NCBI GenBank assembly: GCA_023627715.1
Contig: JAMAHW010000078.1
Location: 124,001-188,000 of the forward strand
From: Periconia sp. R9002
Taxonomy: Eukaryota; Ascomycota; Dothideomycetes; Pleosporales; Periconiaceae
Reading direction: 5' to 3'
Length of the DNA stretch: 64,000 nucleotides
Part shown: positions 34,315-47,206 of the stretch, piece after piece
Numbering within the stretch: position 1 is the first letter of the stretch
How the letters are laid out: every line of letters starts with the position of its first letter
Translations under genes and position numbers: made by a program
The notes under the pieces: generated by a model
Told to the model about the DNA's origin: nothing
Seen by the model: the letters and a program-made list of their open reading frames with translations, nothing else
Databases searched by the model: none

Positions 34315-36063
34315 TCGCCTCAGTGGACTCCGGAAATACCATGGACATACCATTGACGGATACCGTGGCGTCCTCCTGCCGAGTAGTCGTTCTACCTGCA
34401 TTTGATTTTCGTCGGATATCCTCGCCGAGTTGCGCAGGAATACCATCGTGCCCGTTGAGGCGATCAGATAAATCCCCATGTGTGGTCTATATATTGATGT
34501 GCCGTTGCTAGAGTACCAAGGCAGCATGGGCCTCCATACACATGGAAGGAAATGCAGAGCGGGGCGGAAGAATAGAAACAAGGCGGAGCTCTCGGAGGAT
34601 CGGTACCAACCTAGGACTCTATTCCTGATGTTGTATCCGTTGCCGAGATAAGCTACCACTGGCTCAAGCTGCAGAGACGTGTGGTAGGTATGCATTACGC
34701 GGACTTGGCCGAATATGATTTCACATTCCGCCTAACTCAAGGTCGTCGTTGAGAGAATGGCAAGTTGCTCGAGATGTATCCTCATGGATTTTCGTGAGTA
34801 CTTGTTTCAATGACAAACTGACACAACGAAGATGGATTGTAATCATGTAGGCTATCAATTCAATCCCAGCTTGCGCCTGATTACAGCTGGTCAATTTACT
34901 TGTTACAGCATACGCAACCTTACTACAATCCAGCACGCTACCCCTCGTCATGGCGACCGTTGTGCTTCATCGTAAGAAAGTTGGCTTCTCGGCCTTGGTT
35001 TGGTTACAAGCATGACAGGAAACCTACCAAGAAACTCATAGTTGCAGCGTTTAGAAGAGTGTGGTCTTGAGTTTTACTATGTCCTGTAGCTGACTGGATA
35101 TGTGCATGTAAGCTCCGAACGGAACCATGTACATGGATAAATCTGGGTTACGACACGGCCAGACCACTGGCGGCGATCACGACACATGCATTGGCGAATA
35201 CATTTGCTCTGCAACACCAAGCCGCCTCGCTATCCCTGGATATGCGGCACTTTCACGAGGCGGAGATACAGGAGCTCAAGAAGAGGAGCATGATACGGAG
35301 TAGACACTAAGTTCATTTGTCTCGTTTAAGCTACGCCAAGATTCACAATAATAGAAGAACATGACTGCCCGCAGACATGTGTGCAAGTGTATGAAGGACA
35401 TATTCCAAAGACCCAACCCTCAACTTTCACCTTCCAATGCTTCCTTCTGGAGTTGGCCATGGCATGTCGGCATTCAGAACCTGAACGACGCAGTCGCTGT
35501 GCTTTGATTCATACCTAGGTACCCAGTAATAGCTTTCTCATACCATTCCAACGCCCGCACTAAGATTATCGCAAAAGTCCGTCAGATGCAATGATGCGTC
35601 GAGAAAATTCGTATCAGCACTCTTCATTGTCACTTCCAACCAGTCACACATTGCCATGCGGCCCAGTTGTCAGGCGGAGTGTAACCTGTCGAATTACTAT
35701 GCCACATAGATTTATTCTAGAACATCCTTTTTGGAAAGGGTGCTACTGTGCCGCCCCATCTTACTTCTAGCTCTTACCACCAACATCTTTCATTCTCATG
35801 TGAACTCATAAATTTGCAAATAGAATTTCCCGTCTGGGTCATTGTGGTCAGCGTAACGTGCGGCCCAGTTGTCAGCCAGCTCCAATGTCGTATTGGAGAA
35901 AGATATTGAATATCGAAATGGGAAGGTGCTTGCCAATCAATTTTTCATCGTGTGTCAAAGTTATTTTGGTGGAGTGTTTTCCCTTCATATAAATGATGTT
36001 CCTCCGGGGTGGAATGAGTCTAACTGAACTGTTGTCCAATCTGACGAAGCAAGAGTGAAAAAC
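34315..36063. other. Long intergenic stretch, possible exon remnant near 35130-35310
   Basis: About 1.75 kb. At 35133-35310 two frames are open for about 57 codons; one reads ANTFALQHQAASLSLDM, which looks protein-like, but no convincing start or splice partner was found. The rest shows nothing. Confidence 0.3.
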
Positions 36064-37475
36064 ATGAAGACTTCACAGACGCTCCCTTTTTTCGTACTCT
36101 GGCATCTTAGCCTTGTGGCGGCTGTAGCACTCGTCGACAGTGTACCTCGTCACGTTGTCCATTCAATCACTAGGGCAGATGGCGCGATAGTAGACTGGAT
36201 ACCACTGGACTCTCAAATCGAAAACGGTACCATCGCATCTCCCCCACCGCTACCATCACGCGAAACCCACGCACGAACTGCTCTGACCATCACCAACCGG
36301 ACAAGCTTTTCGCCCAAGCCCAACATCGCAGGAGATCAAAAAGGCCCAGAGGGGACCGTCCCAATTCTACGCAAAAACGGGTTCCTTTTAGACAAGCGTC
36401 CACCCCCCAATGTTCATTCTTCAAAGCGGGATGGTCGGCGCGAAAGGCGCGCACTCGGAGATCACTATTATGCAGCAGCAGAGCAATTCGTCAAGAATGT
36501 GGGTGGCTCGGCATTCTTCTCGCTGTACGAGGCGTGGTGCCAGGGCCGCGATGACTTTTCGCTCCTCCAAATTGCCGTGCTTCGCAGAAATGTGCCGATC
36601 TCTGATAGTGATCCAAGTCTCAGGGGACTGCAGAGTGTTGAAGCGGGATGGTAGGTATTCCTCTCTTTCTTCTTCAATTTTTTTTCTACTCCGGCGTCAA
36701 AGACGGTGCTTGTAGAGGGTAACGGGGTGTGTTGTACTGTTGTATAAGCCACTCCATAACCTTTTCCAATCCTGCTAGCTGCAATGCACAATGGAAGTGT
36801 CACTACATAAAAATCTAGTCATCAGTCTCCATCTCACCCAAAAGGAACTGCACTGACACAACCACCTCTAGGATAAGCGCCCCCAATCAGCCACTTACCC
36901 CGTACTTTTTCGTCGCATACACGACAAACGATTACCGCGACAACGGTGACTACAAGGGAGGCAATAATCGCGACGTGCTCGGCTGGGTCCAAGTCGACAG
37001 CGAGATCTACCCGGGGGTCACCTTCACGCCACTTTCCACGCCCAACGGCGACCAGTACGACGTGCAGATCCAGTATCTCCTCTTCGAGGGCAACTGGTGG
37101 CTCTACGTGCTCGATCGCTGGGTCGGCTACTACCCAGCGGATTTGTTCGGCAAGTTCGATCCAAGTAACTCTCTCATGCCCGGCGCCACCAGCGTGGCGT
37201 TTTACGGTGAGATCTGGGATACCCATGAGCAGCTCACAACGACAGATATGGGGAGTGGCTATTGGCCTGAAGCGGGATGGGGACAGAGCGCGTATATTAG
37301 GAATATGGTGTGGCTGGAAAGCAATGAGCTATATCACAATTATGATGGCAGTCGGGGGATCGTTCTTTCGGATACGAATCGTTATCGCCTTGTAGCTGAT
37401 TGGGATTCGCAAAGTGATTGGGGGAGCTATATGTTTGTTGGAGGACCGGGGGCTGGTGGGCAGATTGGGGCGTAG
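36064..37475 (+). CDS. Secreted neprosin-family (glutamic peptidase-like) protein
   Basis: Exons 36064-36650 and 36872-37475; the 221-base intron, the longest found here, splits the Trp of EAGW. The product is 396 residues. A signal peptide (about 25 residues) and an activation-type region with basic sites (DKRPPP, SKRDGRRERR) precede the neprosin domain (PF03080): SVEAGW, PYFFVAYTTNDYRDNGDY, VGYYPADLF, VAFYGEIWD, MGSGYWPEAGW. The family includes plant prolyl endopeptidases that use two glutamates; a Glu is present at both expected places (VEAGW and YGEIW). A secreted protease is likely by family, with substrate unknown. Confidence 0.85.
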
Positions 37476-39132
37476 CTTGTATGTTTACCGTAAATGTTGA
37501 ACGACCATAGGTGTATATGATACGATTGGTGTCAGATAACATTGTAGCTATGACAATGAAGAATTGTTGAATATCTACCCTAGGTAACATCCATCCATAC
37601 TATCAAAGACGTGATTAAGTTAGCGGCTATGAGCGGCCAGTATTCGTTTTTTCGGTGAAAGGGCTACTGCTAGCATCGTGGCAAAACACCGGATGGATAT
37701 TAACGTCTTTGCACTACTAGGAAAAAAGTCGATGGCTGGATAAAGATCACAGTCCGATTTGATATGCTAGAAAAGCCAAATATCAAATATAACTTAAGCT
37801 GCTGTCCTCCTAAGGACATTATTTGAAAGAGTGATCTTGTATCAAGACCACTAATAGTGATGTTGCTGCGTTATTGCTGCCGGAGACAAACACGATTAGT
37901 GCAGTCGCGTAGCTAAATGCAAAACTGTCAGCGAGGTGAAAGTTTAGGCTTTGTGCGATATATAACGTATAATGTAATACTTACGTTGCTGCAGCCAGTG
38001 TCAGCTCCATGGTTCGTGAACGAGTTAATCCGGAAAGAATGAAGAGGAAAGACACGGTGGAGAACAAAATAATACAAATCCGGGCAGATATTGTTTCAAC
38101 GACATTGCAGATAACAACAGGTAGTAAGAGATTTATTGTTATCAATTTTGAGGTAAGTGATTTTGAAAAATATGGCTAACAATGGAACTAGAAATTTGTA
38201 TCTGATATTTATAATGTTTTTAGGGGTCCTGAGAGAATGATTCCAACGTGATTCAAATGTGCCATATTTGCGCAGCGTTTGCGTCCGGGCATAGTCGACC
38301 TAACATCAATGTTTACAACAGCGACCCAATATGTTGGCAAAACCTATTGTCGACGAGCAAAAGCAGAGAAGTGACGAAAGCAAGAAGATCGTTTCTGGAA
38401 ACCTATTTCACCAACACATTAAATCCTTTGAAACTTCTCTATCCCTTGTAACGGCAGGTGGCACTGCTTGTCTCCCATCGATAAATATCATTCTATTTCA
38501 CTAACACATGTCTAGAATATCCTTTCACCTCCTTCACCCCGCAAAAGAAACGCTCATCGTTGGTATGCTTTCATCGTCCCCCTCCCTCCCCTTCCTCCTC
38601 TTTATCCGGTTTCGAATTTCCTTATGAACGATACAGCACCCTAGCCCAATGAGAACGATTACCACTCATCGCATTGTTTCATCGGTATGTCCGACTTCTA
38701 ACAGAAGGGTCCTGATCTTTCTTTCCATGCACAAGAAATCGGTACCAAGGCCACTATCGTCGTCACGCCACTATCTCTTCGTTGAGCACCCGTATCCACA
38801 CGTCGACGGCGTTTTCGAATTGGCTACCCTTTGTTAGCACAGATTTCATTCGGACCAAGACATTCAAATTCCAGTTATCATTATCTTTTTGTATGAACGA
38901 TTAGGTGGAATTCCAACCCAGAAAAAAAAAAGACCATTACGCGGAGTTCCGATTAGGATTTTGATGTCGCGTAGGGTAGTTTGCGTGTTGTACGGTCAGT
39001 GCGCGCCTATGTGATACTACAGAAGATAATTTTTCCCGGCGCAGAATGCGTCTACATGTCGATTACGCATATATACTCTTGATTAGGCATTACATATGCT
39101 ATCCACACCTCAGCCAACCATCTTACTCCCCT
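37476..39132. other. Intergenic
   Basis: 1.66 kb. No coding resemblance; a short A-run near 38921. Confidence 0.4.
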
Positions 39133-40428
39133 CTACCTCCTCACCTCCGTCCCTATCGTCCCTTGTCCGTCCCCCTCGACTTCACCAATTTCCACTGGCC
39201 ACTTCTGCAAACTCTCAAACCACTGCACTGCACTGCCAATCAAGAATGCCCAACTCCCCCAGAAGGTGCTCAGGCATGCCTGATACTGCGCCCAGCTCTG
39301 CCTATCATACCCAAACGCTGGGCAAAGCGTGAATCCCACGCCGCCTACAAGATTCCACGCGCCGATCCACCACCCCAGCGTGCCGAAGGCAGGCTTATAC
39401 CAGCGCGGCTGCGTCTCGAGCATGAAGAGTGCGCCCGAGAGCACAAAGCCCAAACCTCCGACAACCTGCGGTGTCCAGTAGAACGCGATGGCAAGCGGGC
39501 GCGAGAGACGATCAAAAATTCCGGGTAGGGCGGTGAGACCGGAAACCCAGAAGATGGAGGCGGCGAAAAGTTGAGTGACAGAGGCCAGAAACCCTAGTTC
39601 GTGGATGTAGTGCGCGCGGAGATCAGATTTGCTGGGAAACCAGATCCAGCTTTTATTTGAGGTAGATGTAGAGTCGGCAGTAGCGTCGGCAGTAGCGTGG
39701 CCCCGGCCAATGAGATTGGACTTGTTTTGATGGTGGTGAGTGCATTGCGATTCTGAAGGCCGCCATGTATAGTTGTGGTTGGGCGTGGCATTTTCATCGT
39801 CGCTATCGTCGCGCGACAGCGCGCGTTCAAGGGCCCATCCAAAGCAACCAGTTCTGTTCTCATTGATGGCCTCGGCTAGAAGCAAGAAGGAGCCTAGTTC
39901 GAAGATCGTAGCACCAATAAAAGCAGTGATTCCGCCCCCGTACAGCACCTCGTTCCTGAACTCAGTCTCCGGCCGTACGAGCGGCAACCACACGAAGAAC
40001 GCATTGATGACCCAAATGACACTGCCCAAAGTGAAAATCACAGCAACATCGTATGAAATGTCCCAAATGGGATATACGGTGGCCATGCGCCAGATTCCTC
40101 GCGCTGTCGCCGACCACGTGCGCGTAGGTCGCGGTGCTTGACTCTTTGACTCGATCCGCGTGAGGTCTACGGCTATGGCATGTCGGCCTTTGCGATTGTT
40201 GCGCGAAGTCCATTTGTATGCAACCCCCGTGCTAGGCGCTTTGTGTTCATGATGCGGAGCGCCGTGGGATGAGGGGGCGCCGCCTGATGCCGATGAGCCT
40301 TTGAAATCCAGATGCGAAAGGCTTGGCGTAAGAAGCGCAACGGTGGGATTGAGATGTGGCAATGATGCTGCGCTGTTTTGGTCGTGCGCGAATGGTCGAA
40401 ATGGTCGAGTCGATTTTTGCGCGTTCAT
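39133..40428 (-). CDS. Integral membrane protein, six predicted spans, unknown function
   Basis: Single exon, 431 residues. About 100 polar N-terminal residues are followed by six hydrophobic spans (for example VAVIFTLGSVIWVINAFFVW, ITAFIGATIFELGSFLLLAE, FWGSWAFLIGSAVQWF). A charged His/Asn-rich loop of about 70 residues sits between spans 2 and 3. The segment WRMATVYPIWDISYDVA before span 1 and the aromatic GTLGWWIGAWNLVGGVGF resemble a conserved family of fungal membrane proteins with no known role. No transporter signature recognised. Confidence 0.8.
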   Translation of the reverse strand: MNAQKSTRPFRPFAHDQNSAASLPHLNPTVALLTPSLSHLDFKGSSASGGAPSSHGAPHHEHKAPSTGVAYKWTSRNNRKGRHAIAVDLTRIESKSQAPRPTRTWSATARGIWRMATVYPIWDISYDVAVIFTLGSVIWVINAFFVWLPLVRPETEFRNEVLYGGGITAFIGATIFELGSFLLLAEAINENRTGCFGWALERALSRDDSDDENATPNHNYTWRPSESQCTHHHQNKSNLIGRGHATADATADSTSTSNKSWIWFPSKSDLRAHYIHELGFLASVTQLFAASIFWVSGLTALPGIFDRLSRPLAIAFYWTPQVVGGLGFVLSGALFMLETQPRWYKPAFGTLGWWIGAWNLVGGVGFTLCPAFGYDRQSWAQYQACLSTFWGSWAFLIGSAVQWFESLQKWPVEIGEVEGDGQGTIGTEVRR

Positions 40429-40632
40429 GATCGCTAAATGTTCTCAGTTGTCTTGCGATGCGAAACTCGTACAACATAGGCTCGCCGCTAGTAGTCTAAG
40501 GTCTGTCGTCGTGCTAACGAGGATTACTAATGCAGCACCTCTTATATATTGATCCTTATAATAGTCCTTACAACATTAAATTCTACAATCTTACACTACA
40601 CTGCCGCGATTTAAACGCTGTAAGCCTAGGTT

Positions 40633-42004
40633 ATGGACGCAAACGAGTTTATTGCCAGTGTTAAGAGCGGGGAACTACCAGTCACGAGTCATGATCAGGT
40701 GTTGCGGATTGCATACATTTACATGGATGAAGGGCTGTGGAGCAACAAGCATGGTGTTTTCGATGTTGTCGACCAGCTTCACAAGCAAGGATGGTCATTC
40801 GGGCAAGATGACCTCAGGTTCAATCGGTACGATGCAAAGCTGGATGACATACGTGTATTATATGAGTGACTGACAAGCTGCAAGCACTATGGACATATTC
40901 TACCTCACCCAGATAGCAGCGGGTATCTACCTCTCCACCAACCAGCTCGCCGACGACGCCGAATGGCCTACAGCAGACGACTTCGACAAGTTCTACGACA
41001 ATCACCGCCAACTGCTACATGAAACCGCATGGAATGATTACTATTCCCAGGACTTCCTAGCGCAGCTCTCGTCGGCGCGCTTCTACCGGCTCCCAAACTT
41101 GCAAGACCTCCCAGACTCAGACGATGCACTCGCCGTCTCGCGCCACAAAGGTAGGCCTCACAGCCACGCGACCAAGCTTCCGTGCTGGGCCAACACCATC
41201 GTCAACACGCACCGACGCCAGCCAACGCTATCCAAAACCACCGTCATCGACTTGGCGCTGTCCACTCTTCAAAGCACGATCGCACGCATCCAAACTGATC
41301 ACCCGCAAGTGCAGCCCTACTCCGAGACGCAAGCCCGCTTCTGGCTTAACAAAAAGGGCATCGATTCTACCGAGCCTGCTGGGCAAGACGAATGGGCCTC
41401 AAGGAACCACGGCGTCCTCACCGCTCAGGGCTGGCTTGACATGTGGGCCTGGCAGGCGCACTACTCGTGCGAGCGCTGGGAGTCTTTAGAAGCCCGCATG
41501 ACATTCTTGGAGCCGGATCTGGACGGCACGGAGAAAAGTGAGCCGTACTGCTACGGGTGGCCGGATGGCGGCGTGGGTGTGCAGGCGCGAGATCGTGGGT
41601 GGGATCCGGAACTGGGCAGCGAGGAGGAGATTGCATTTTTGGCTGCTGTCGCGGTAAGGGAGACCGAGGGAGTGGGTTTGAATGAGCTGGACTACGCGAT
41701 GCGATCGCATATGCTTCTGGGAGTACTAAGCGCTACTTTCGACGTGGAGTGTGGGCTGCGCGTTGAGGAGCTGAAGCGGCGATTCCTCGAAGCTGGTAGG
41801 CTCGACAAGGACCACACCGAGCCGTGGATTCGAGAGGCTGTGGCTGTAATGGAGCCATATGCGAACAACTGCAGTGGGTGGCCTTCCAACGAGTCCGCTC
41901 GCAGTACGCTGCTGCGACAGGTGCTGATGGATAACGGGCAGCTCTTTGGGCGATGGAAGGTGTACTCAAATGAGTTCAGCTTCGAACTGAAACCAAGACT
42001 GTAG
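40633..42004 (+). CDS. Conserved fungal protein of unknown function, 437 aa
   Basis: Exon 40633-40826 and exon 40885-42004 with a 58-base phase-2 intron (GTACGA to GCAAG). The junction gives FNRTMDIFYLTQIAAGIY. Without splicing, two separate ORFs would end and start here, so the join is important. The N-terminal part (VLRIAYIYMDEGLWSNKHG, VVDQLHKQGWSFGQDDLRFN) and the following helix-rich part look like a Pezizomycotina-specific family I have no name for. No signal peptide or membrane span. It is divergent from the membrane protein, 204 bases apart. Confidence 0.7.
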
Positions 42005-42150
42005 TATGTACGACTAATAGCAATGAAACAGGATACCACATATCATGTGCATCGAATACTGGCATTACGTTCTTTCTTCATCAATACAAGGCTCAAGCTG
42101 ATTCTTGTCATCGCTGTCAAACTCATCTATGAAATGCCATCCATCCCAAC

Positions 42151-45100
42151 TCACGCGCACAACCCAAATACCGCCTGACACCCCTTCCCACAGTACGCGT
42201 TCGTGCCTCCGCAGTACCCCCACTCCGAGCAGCAGTCGCCAAACGCCGAGCCTGCGCACGTCGCGCCCTGCGGACTGCTATTCGAGCTGCACGTCCCGTC
42301 CGTCGAGACTGGGTGTGTTGGCGTTGCGGTGGAAATAGATGAAGTAGATGAGGTAGTTGAGGATGAAGTGATTGAGGATGTGGGTATGGAGGTAGTTGGA
42401 GTGGAAATTGGTGGTTGCGAGCTCGAGACTGGTGGAAGGGAGGCGAGCACGATCTCGGTGGTGTATATCGATTTCGAGAGCGATGTCAGAACGCTGGTTA
42501 GGATTACGGTATTGCCTGGCGCCCATGACTCGGGCGTATAAGGCGGGGCTGTTGAAGGATTGATCGTGCTGTCGAATGTGGTTGTCCGGGTTGGAAGCAC
42601 GGCTGTCGCAGTAGTGATTTCACGTTTGCGTAGCGGTGGCGGATCAATGCTAAGTAACCGTTTCTTAGGTGGTATTACTATGACACCGAAGTCGTAGCCC
42701 TCGAACTTGCAGGAAAGCTTGGGTCCGCCAGCAGACACAATGGCGCGCTCGACGCAGCCAGACTTGATGAAGAATGGCAGGTTAAAGTACGCATATGCCA
42801 AGGAGCTGGAGCTGCGCTCCTTCCAGTTCCAGCCAGTTAAAGCACCGCAGCCCTTCTCCTCCTTCTTCAGCTTTGAACCGCCATCCGTGCTCCAGTTGTC
42901 GATGTTGTACACCTCGAAGGTGTAGTAGCCGCCGGCAACAACCCTGTGCATCGTCAACACATGCGTGGTGTCAATCTGGTAGGCTTGTGCCGGGAACATG
43001 ATGAAGAAAGTACCGCTATGGACTTACCAAGATGCACAGCTGGCTTGGACGGTAGGCTGTACTACTACCGTCACAGTTTTTGTAGTCGGCTGCACTGTCA
43101 CAGTCGAGGTCGCTATAACAGTGACCGTATCCGTCAAGCCAAATTGTTTCGCGGTGAAATTCGAGCCATCATAGCCAGCAGGATTGGTCGGGGCAAATGC
43201 CAAAGGGACCTGTTTCCCGTTGATCATGGTCTGATCTGTTGCCTGCTCGACAGACAACGCGGCTTGCACGTCAGGATCGAGGGTGCATTCCGGCTCGCCA
43301 GGTGTGGTCGTGGTTGCGGTATCTTGCCCGTTGCAAGCAGTGCTCGTCGCACACGAGGTCTATGTCCCACGTTAGCGTCTAATTACCAAAGCTTCAGGTT
43401 GACTTGCCTCAGTTGTGCGTGTCGAAGCCGTCATGAACCATTCGCTGTAGCTCGTTACAAGATAAGTACAAGCCGATGCCGTCACCGGCTTCTCGCATTC
43501 ATTGCCGGCGTCACTACCCCCAGGGCCTTGAGTGTTCCCACAGCCGCCTGGAATCAGACATCCTGACCCGCCACAGACGCCAAGGGGGCAATCGGGGATG
43601 CAACCCGTGATGCCACACCCTCCTCCACATCCGAAGATACCACATCCGCCATCGCAGCCGAATAGACCACAACCTGGCTTGCAACCAAATATGCTACAAT
43701 CTCGTTTGCCGCACCCAGGCTCTGTGCAGCCCGAAGGTGAAGTAGTCTTTGGCTTGATGGTGATTGGCGGCAAGGGCGTTGGAGGATCCGGATATTTAAC
43801 TGAGTATGTTGGCTGAGGCTGAATGGTAACCGGAACAGGAGTCTTCTGAAACGTGACGGGCGGAACGACAACAATGGGCGTGTTTGAGTCAGTGGGCGAA
43901 GCAGGCGTCGGAGTGGTAACCGGAAAAGTTGCGTAGTTCGGAGGGAGTGTGTAGATAAAAGACGGAGGGGTGATGCTCTGCATGGGGTTGATCTTGTAGC
44001 TCGCCGTGTCCGTTTGCTGCAATGTCAATGGTTGCAGACTGACATCAGTTATGGTAAAGGCTGGCACGAGAATCGTTGTTGTAACCACGTGGACGCCATT
44101 GCCAGCGGATGACAGTAGAGTCGTTGTTAGTGGTGGCCAATTGACAGTGTGTGTGGCGCTAATTGGGTATGGCGGGAAGACGATGATGCACGGCGCCTGG
44201 CAGCCTGCTGACGGGTTTGACGAGGTCCAGATGGTTGGAGGAGGGTACACGATGTTGGAAGAAGCGCCAGAGCTAAGACTATCACTTCCGAAGCCATCCA
44301 AGTCAATCGCCCAGTCGATGATGCCTGCAAAGTTTAGGCTTTGGTAGAGGGATCTACGTTGTGCCTTGGTTTTATCATCCATGTATCCCACCCACTGGAT
44401 GGAGTCATAGACCGCCATGTTCGACTGACTATCGGAGTCGAAATACGATGAATAGCTTGAAATGTGCTGTAGACTCCCAGATGGAGTTCTCCAGTTTCCG
44501 TTGCCCTTTAAGATGGCATTAATTTCGGCATTGGCAATGTAACCTGCAGTGTCGGTGCACTCGCCAGGATAAGCGCCAGATGCGCCACCTGTATATGTGC
44601 ACGTTGGTCCAGTGCAACCTGGCGTCGTCATCTGAAAGCTGCGACCGTAGCTAGCAACTCCAACGGCAATCTTGTTTGATGGTACACCCGCTTTCGTGAT
44701 CATCGAAAGAGCTGACAAGGTCTCTGTGATGTTGACTTGGGAACGCAGACAGTTACCAGCTGGGCAACCATCAATCGCAAATTTATTCGCATAGTCCCAT
44801 TGGCCATGAAGGTCGTAAGTCATGTAGACAACATAATCAGCCACAGCAGCCATCTCCTTGAGATGAAAGCCTCGAAGATACCAGAATGAAGCCGGTGCAC
44901 AGAAAGAGACGGTTTTGTCCGAAGGCATCGCCGCTCTCAACTTTTGAAAGAACGTGAGGTAGTTTGATGCATCTTCAGCAGTACCTAATCCAAGTCAGCA
45001 CACTTCGGTATGTGATGGATGAATTACGAATGCCTCTCTCACCAGCTGGAATGCCAGGAATATCGGGAGCAGCAGGATCTAATTCTAAAGTTAGCCAGCA

Positions 45101-47206
45101 TCGCTTTGGTAGAGAGCTCTAGTCGACATACATTCCCAATCAATATCAACGCCGTCCAGATTATTCGTTTTGGCAAATGAAACTATGTTGCCAACGAATG
45201 TATCTTGGTTGCTGGGCTGGACTGCATTGCGGAAGATGGTGTAGGTAGATGGCTCTGTGGAGAATGACCAGCCTCCAAGTGACAGGACCTTCTTGAAGCC
45301 AGACATCGCTACGAAAAGGTCCCACTGGACCTGAATCTTGCTTACATCGATTGCAAAAGCCGAGGTGACTTCGCCGAATGCCAGGTGAATGTGCGTGTAT
45401 GGCGTCATGTCCATGGCGGTGATTTTCATGTCCAGGCAAGGTCGCTTAAGGTTGAAGGCTTCAAAGTAGCCTATGCTTATGGACTGAGCGGGGGCAGACC
45501 CAACGACGATTTTAGTTCCACAATTTGAGATGCAACCGTTTTCGCCTGGAGCAGACGTTCCAGGCGCACCGGTCGACGATTTGGATTCCGTGCAGAATTC
45601 TGCAGTGATGCCACACTGTCCGTATTTATTCTATGGATAAAACATCTCAGCAAATGTGCGGGGCGCTTTGCATATGGGGGAAGGGAAATCATACACAACA
45701 AGCATTAAGTGGACAAGGATTCAGGCTCGAAATATTAACACCCGGTCCTGGCTGCGTGCTTCCAGGCTTCTGCGGGCCACATACAGCATTGGCCACAGGA
45801 GCCGGCATAGGGGGCGAGCCCGTACTCAGACAGATGTTTTGAGACGCTTGGAGCTTCTCGCAGCCCTCCCAGCCCCACGTCTGGGTGTTGAAGCTTTCGA
45901 TCTCGTCGTTGGTCAGGCTGTTAGCAGCTGCCAACGCGGAGCAGGTGTCGTCAGTTATAACGTAGTATGTATAACAAGTTCCATCCGGATTAGGTTTGGG
46001 ACGAAAATCAGGCATATCCCCCGGCGAGCAGCAGACATGTTGTCCGACACGCAGACTCAAACACAATGTAGGGCTGGGGTTGTATTTCGTAAAGTCGTTT
46101 CCAGAGATCCCACACTCGGCCGCCAGAGTACCGCCTGTGTTATATTAGTTAATGAGTTCATTGAATGTAAAGCCAGGATACTCACAGCCATCACCAGAAA
46201 CGACCTGAATAGTGCGGCAGAAGTCTCGTCGGTGGAACATATTGGACATGCGGGACGTTGCAGAAATGGAATCGGCAGTGCTGTTCAGAACCCTTACAGT
46301 GCTGTTTGACACGGTACCATTGCTAATGAGGCTCGGGACGGATATGGTGATGTCTTTCCAAGGTTGCGTTTGTTCGAAACTAGATATGCAATCTCCTGAT
46401 GCCCACGTGGCCACCGTCTCTTGAACAAAGTTGACATCACGATTGCCATTCACAGCAATGCCAAAGCTGTACCTAGACGTTCGACCGTCTTGAGCACACA
46501 GCTGTGTCACCACAGTACTCGAGAAGCCGGTGCTATGGACTTTGGTTATAAAATCTTTCAGCACAGAAGAAGCGATGCCCTCGACCCCCGACCCCATAAA
46601 GATACCAATGGTGACCGAATTAGAGTACGCAAAGTACGAAATGCTTGTGCATTTCGAACTCCTTTGAGACAACATGGCAGCAAGCTGTTTTGACGCAGCC
46701 TCGAAATCGCCCAGTGTAGCCAGTGTCTTCGACTCATTGTATGCCAGCTGCAATGGTACTTGAACTTGTTTTGAGCTAGCACTAGGTTCGCATGATCCAG
46801 CCATAGTATTATTGGCGGCATTGCTTCCATTAGTAGGAAGACTTGCAGTGCAAGCACGAAGAGATCCATCCTCTTTCAGGGAGTTGAAGAGGTTGAAATC
46901 GAGAAGCATGGTTTGATTGCACATCGACAGACGGTCCAAGCGAGAATATTTTGACCAGTCGGTTGAATCTAGCCCTGTCTCGTTGCATGCGATTGGGCAC
47001 TCGCTTAGTACTGCCTTCATACGTTCAGGAGCAAGTGAGCTGTTGCCGCTAGCCGCAGTCATCGTAGCAGTGGTCGAGACTGGCTTTGCTGCCAAGTACA
47101 AGTTGAGGTTGGCCGAGCTATCTTCTATGGCTGTTACTTGAAGGGCTAATATCGTGACTATAGCCACCATCCAGTCTAGAGTGGCTGCTGGTGCTATGAC
47201 CCACAT
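42151..47206 (-). CDS. Killer-toxin-like (subgroup C) LysM/chitin-binding GH18 chitinase
   Basis: Seven exons: 47206-46186, 46134-45695, 45630-45132, 45078-45043, 44984-43408, 43359-43028 and 42943-42151; all phases agree, giving 1565 residues. The order is signal peptide, Cys-rich N-region (to about 325), two LysM domains (about 330-378 and 397-445), a chitin-binding type 1 domain (NACCNKYGQCG), GH18 with the catalytic LDGVDIDWEYP, VVYMTYDLHGQWDY and FAGIIDWAIDLDGF, a Pro/Thr linker, a Gly/Cys-rich repeat (CGIFGC units), a YNIDNW...KEEKGCGALTGW domain and a second chitin-binding domain at the end. Such chitinases resemble the alpha subunit of yeast zymocin. Intron 5 starts with GC (AG|GCAAGT). 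Exon 4 is only 36 bases. Confidence 0.9.

Noticed and set aside
34309..34695. Minus-strand ORF of 128 codons
   Set aside because: Composition is not protein-like, there is no motif, and it overlaps the end of the supported gene at 33765-34314.
40633..40869. Stand-alone 78-residue protein
   Set aside because: A 58-base intron with correct phase joins it to the large ORF from 40885; the split is an unspliced artefact.
42151..42999. Separate gene with C-terminal chitin-binding domain
   Set aside because: The donor after CAS plus TG at 43028 and the acceptor before GGTTGTT at 42943 join it in frame to the chitinase.
45689..46066. Separate LysM effector gene
   Set aside because: Both ends lie at good splice junctions in frame with neighbouring chitinase exons; it is an internal exon.
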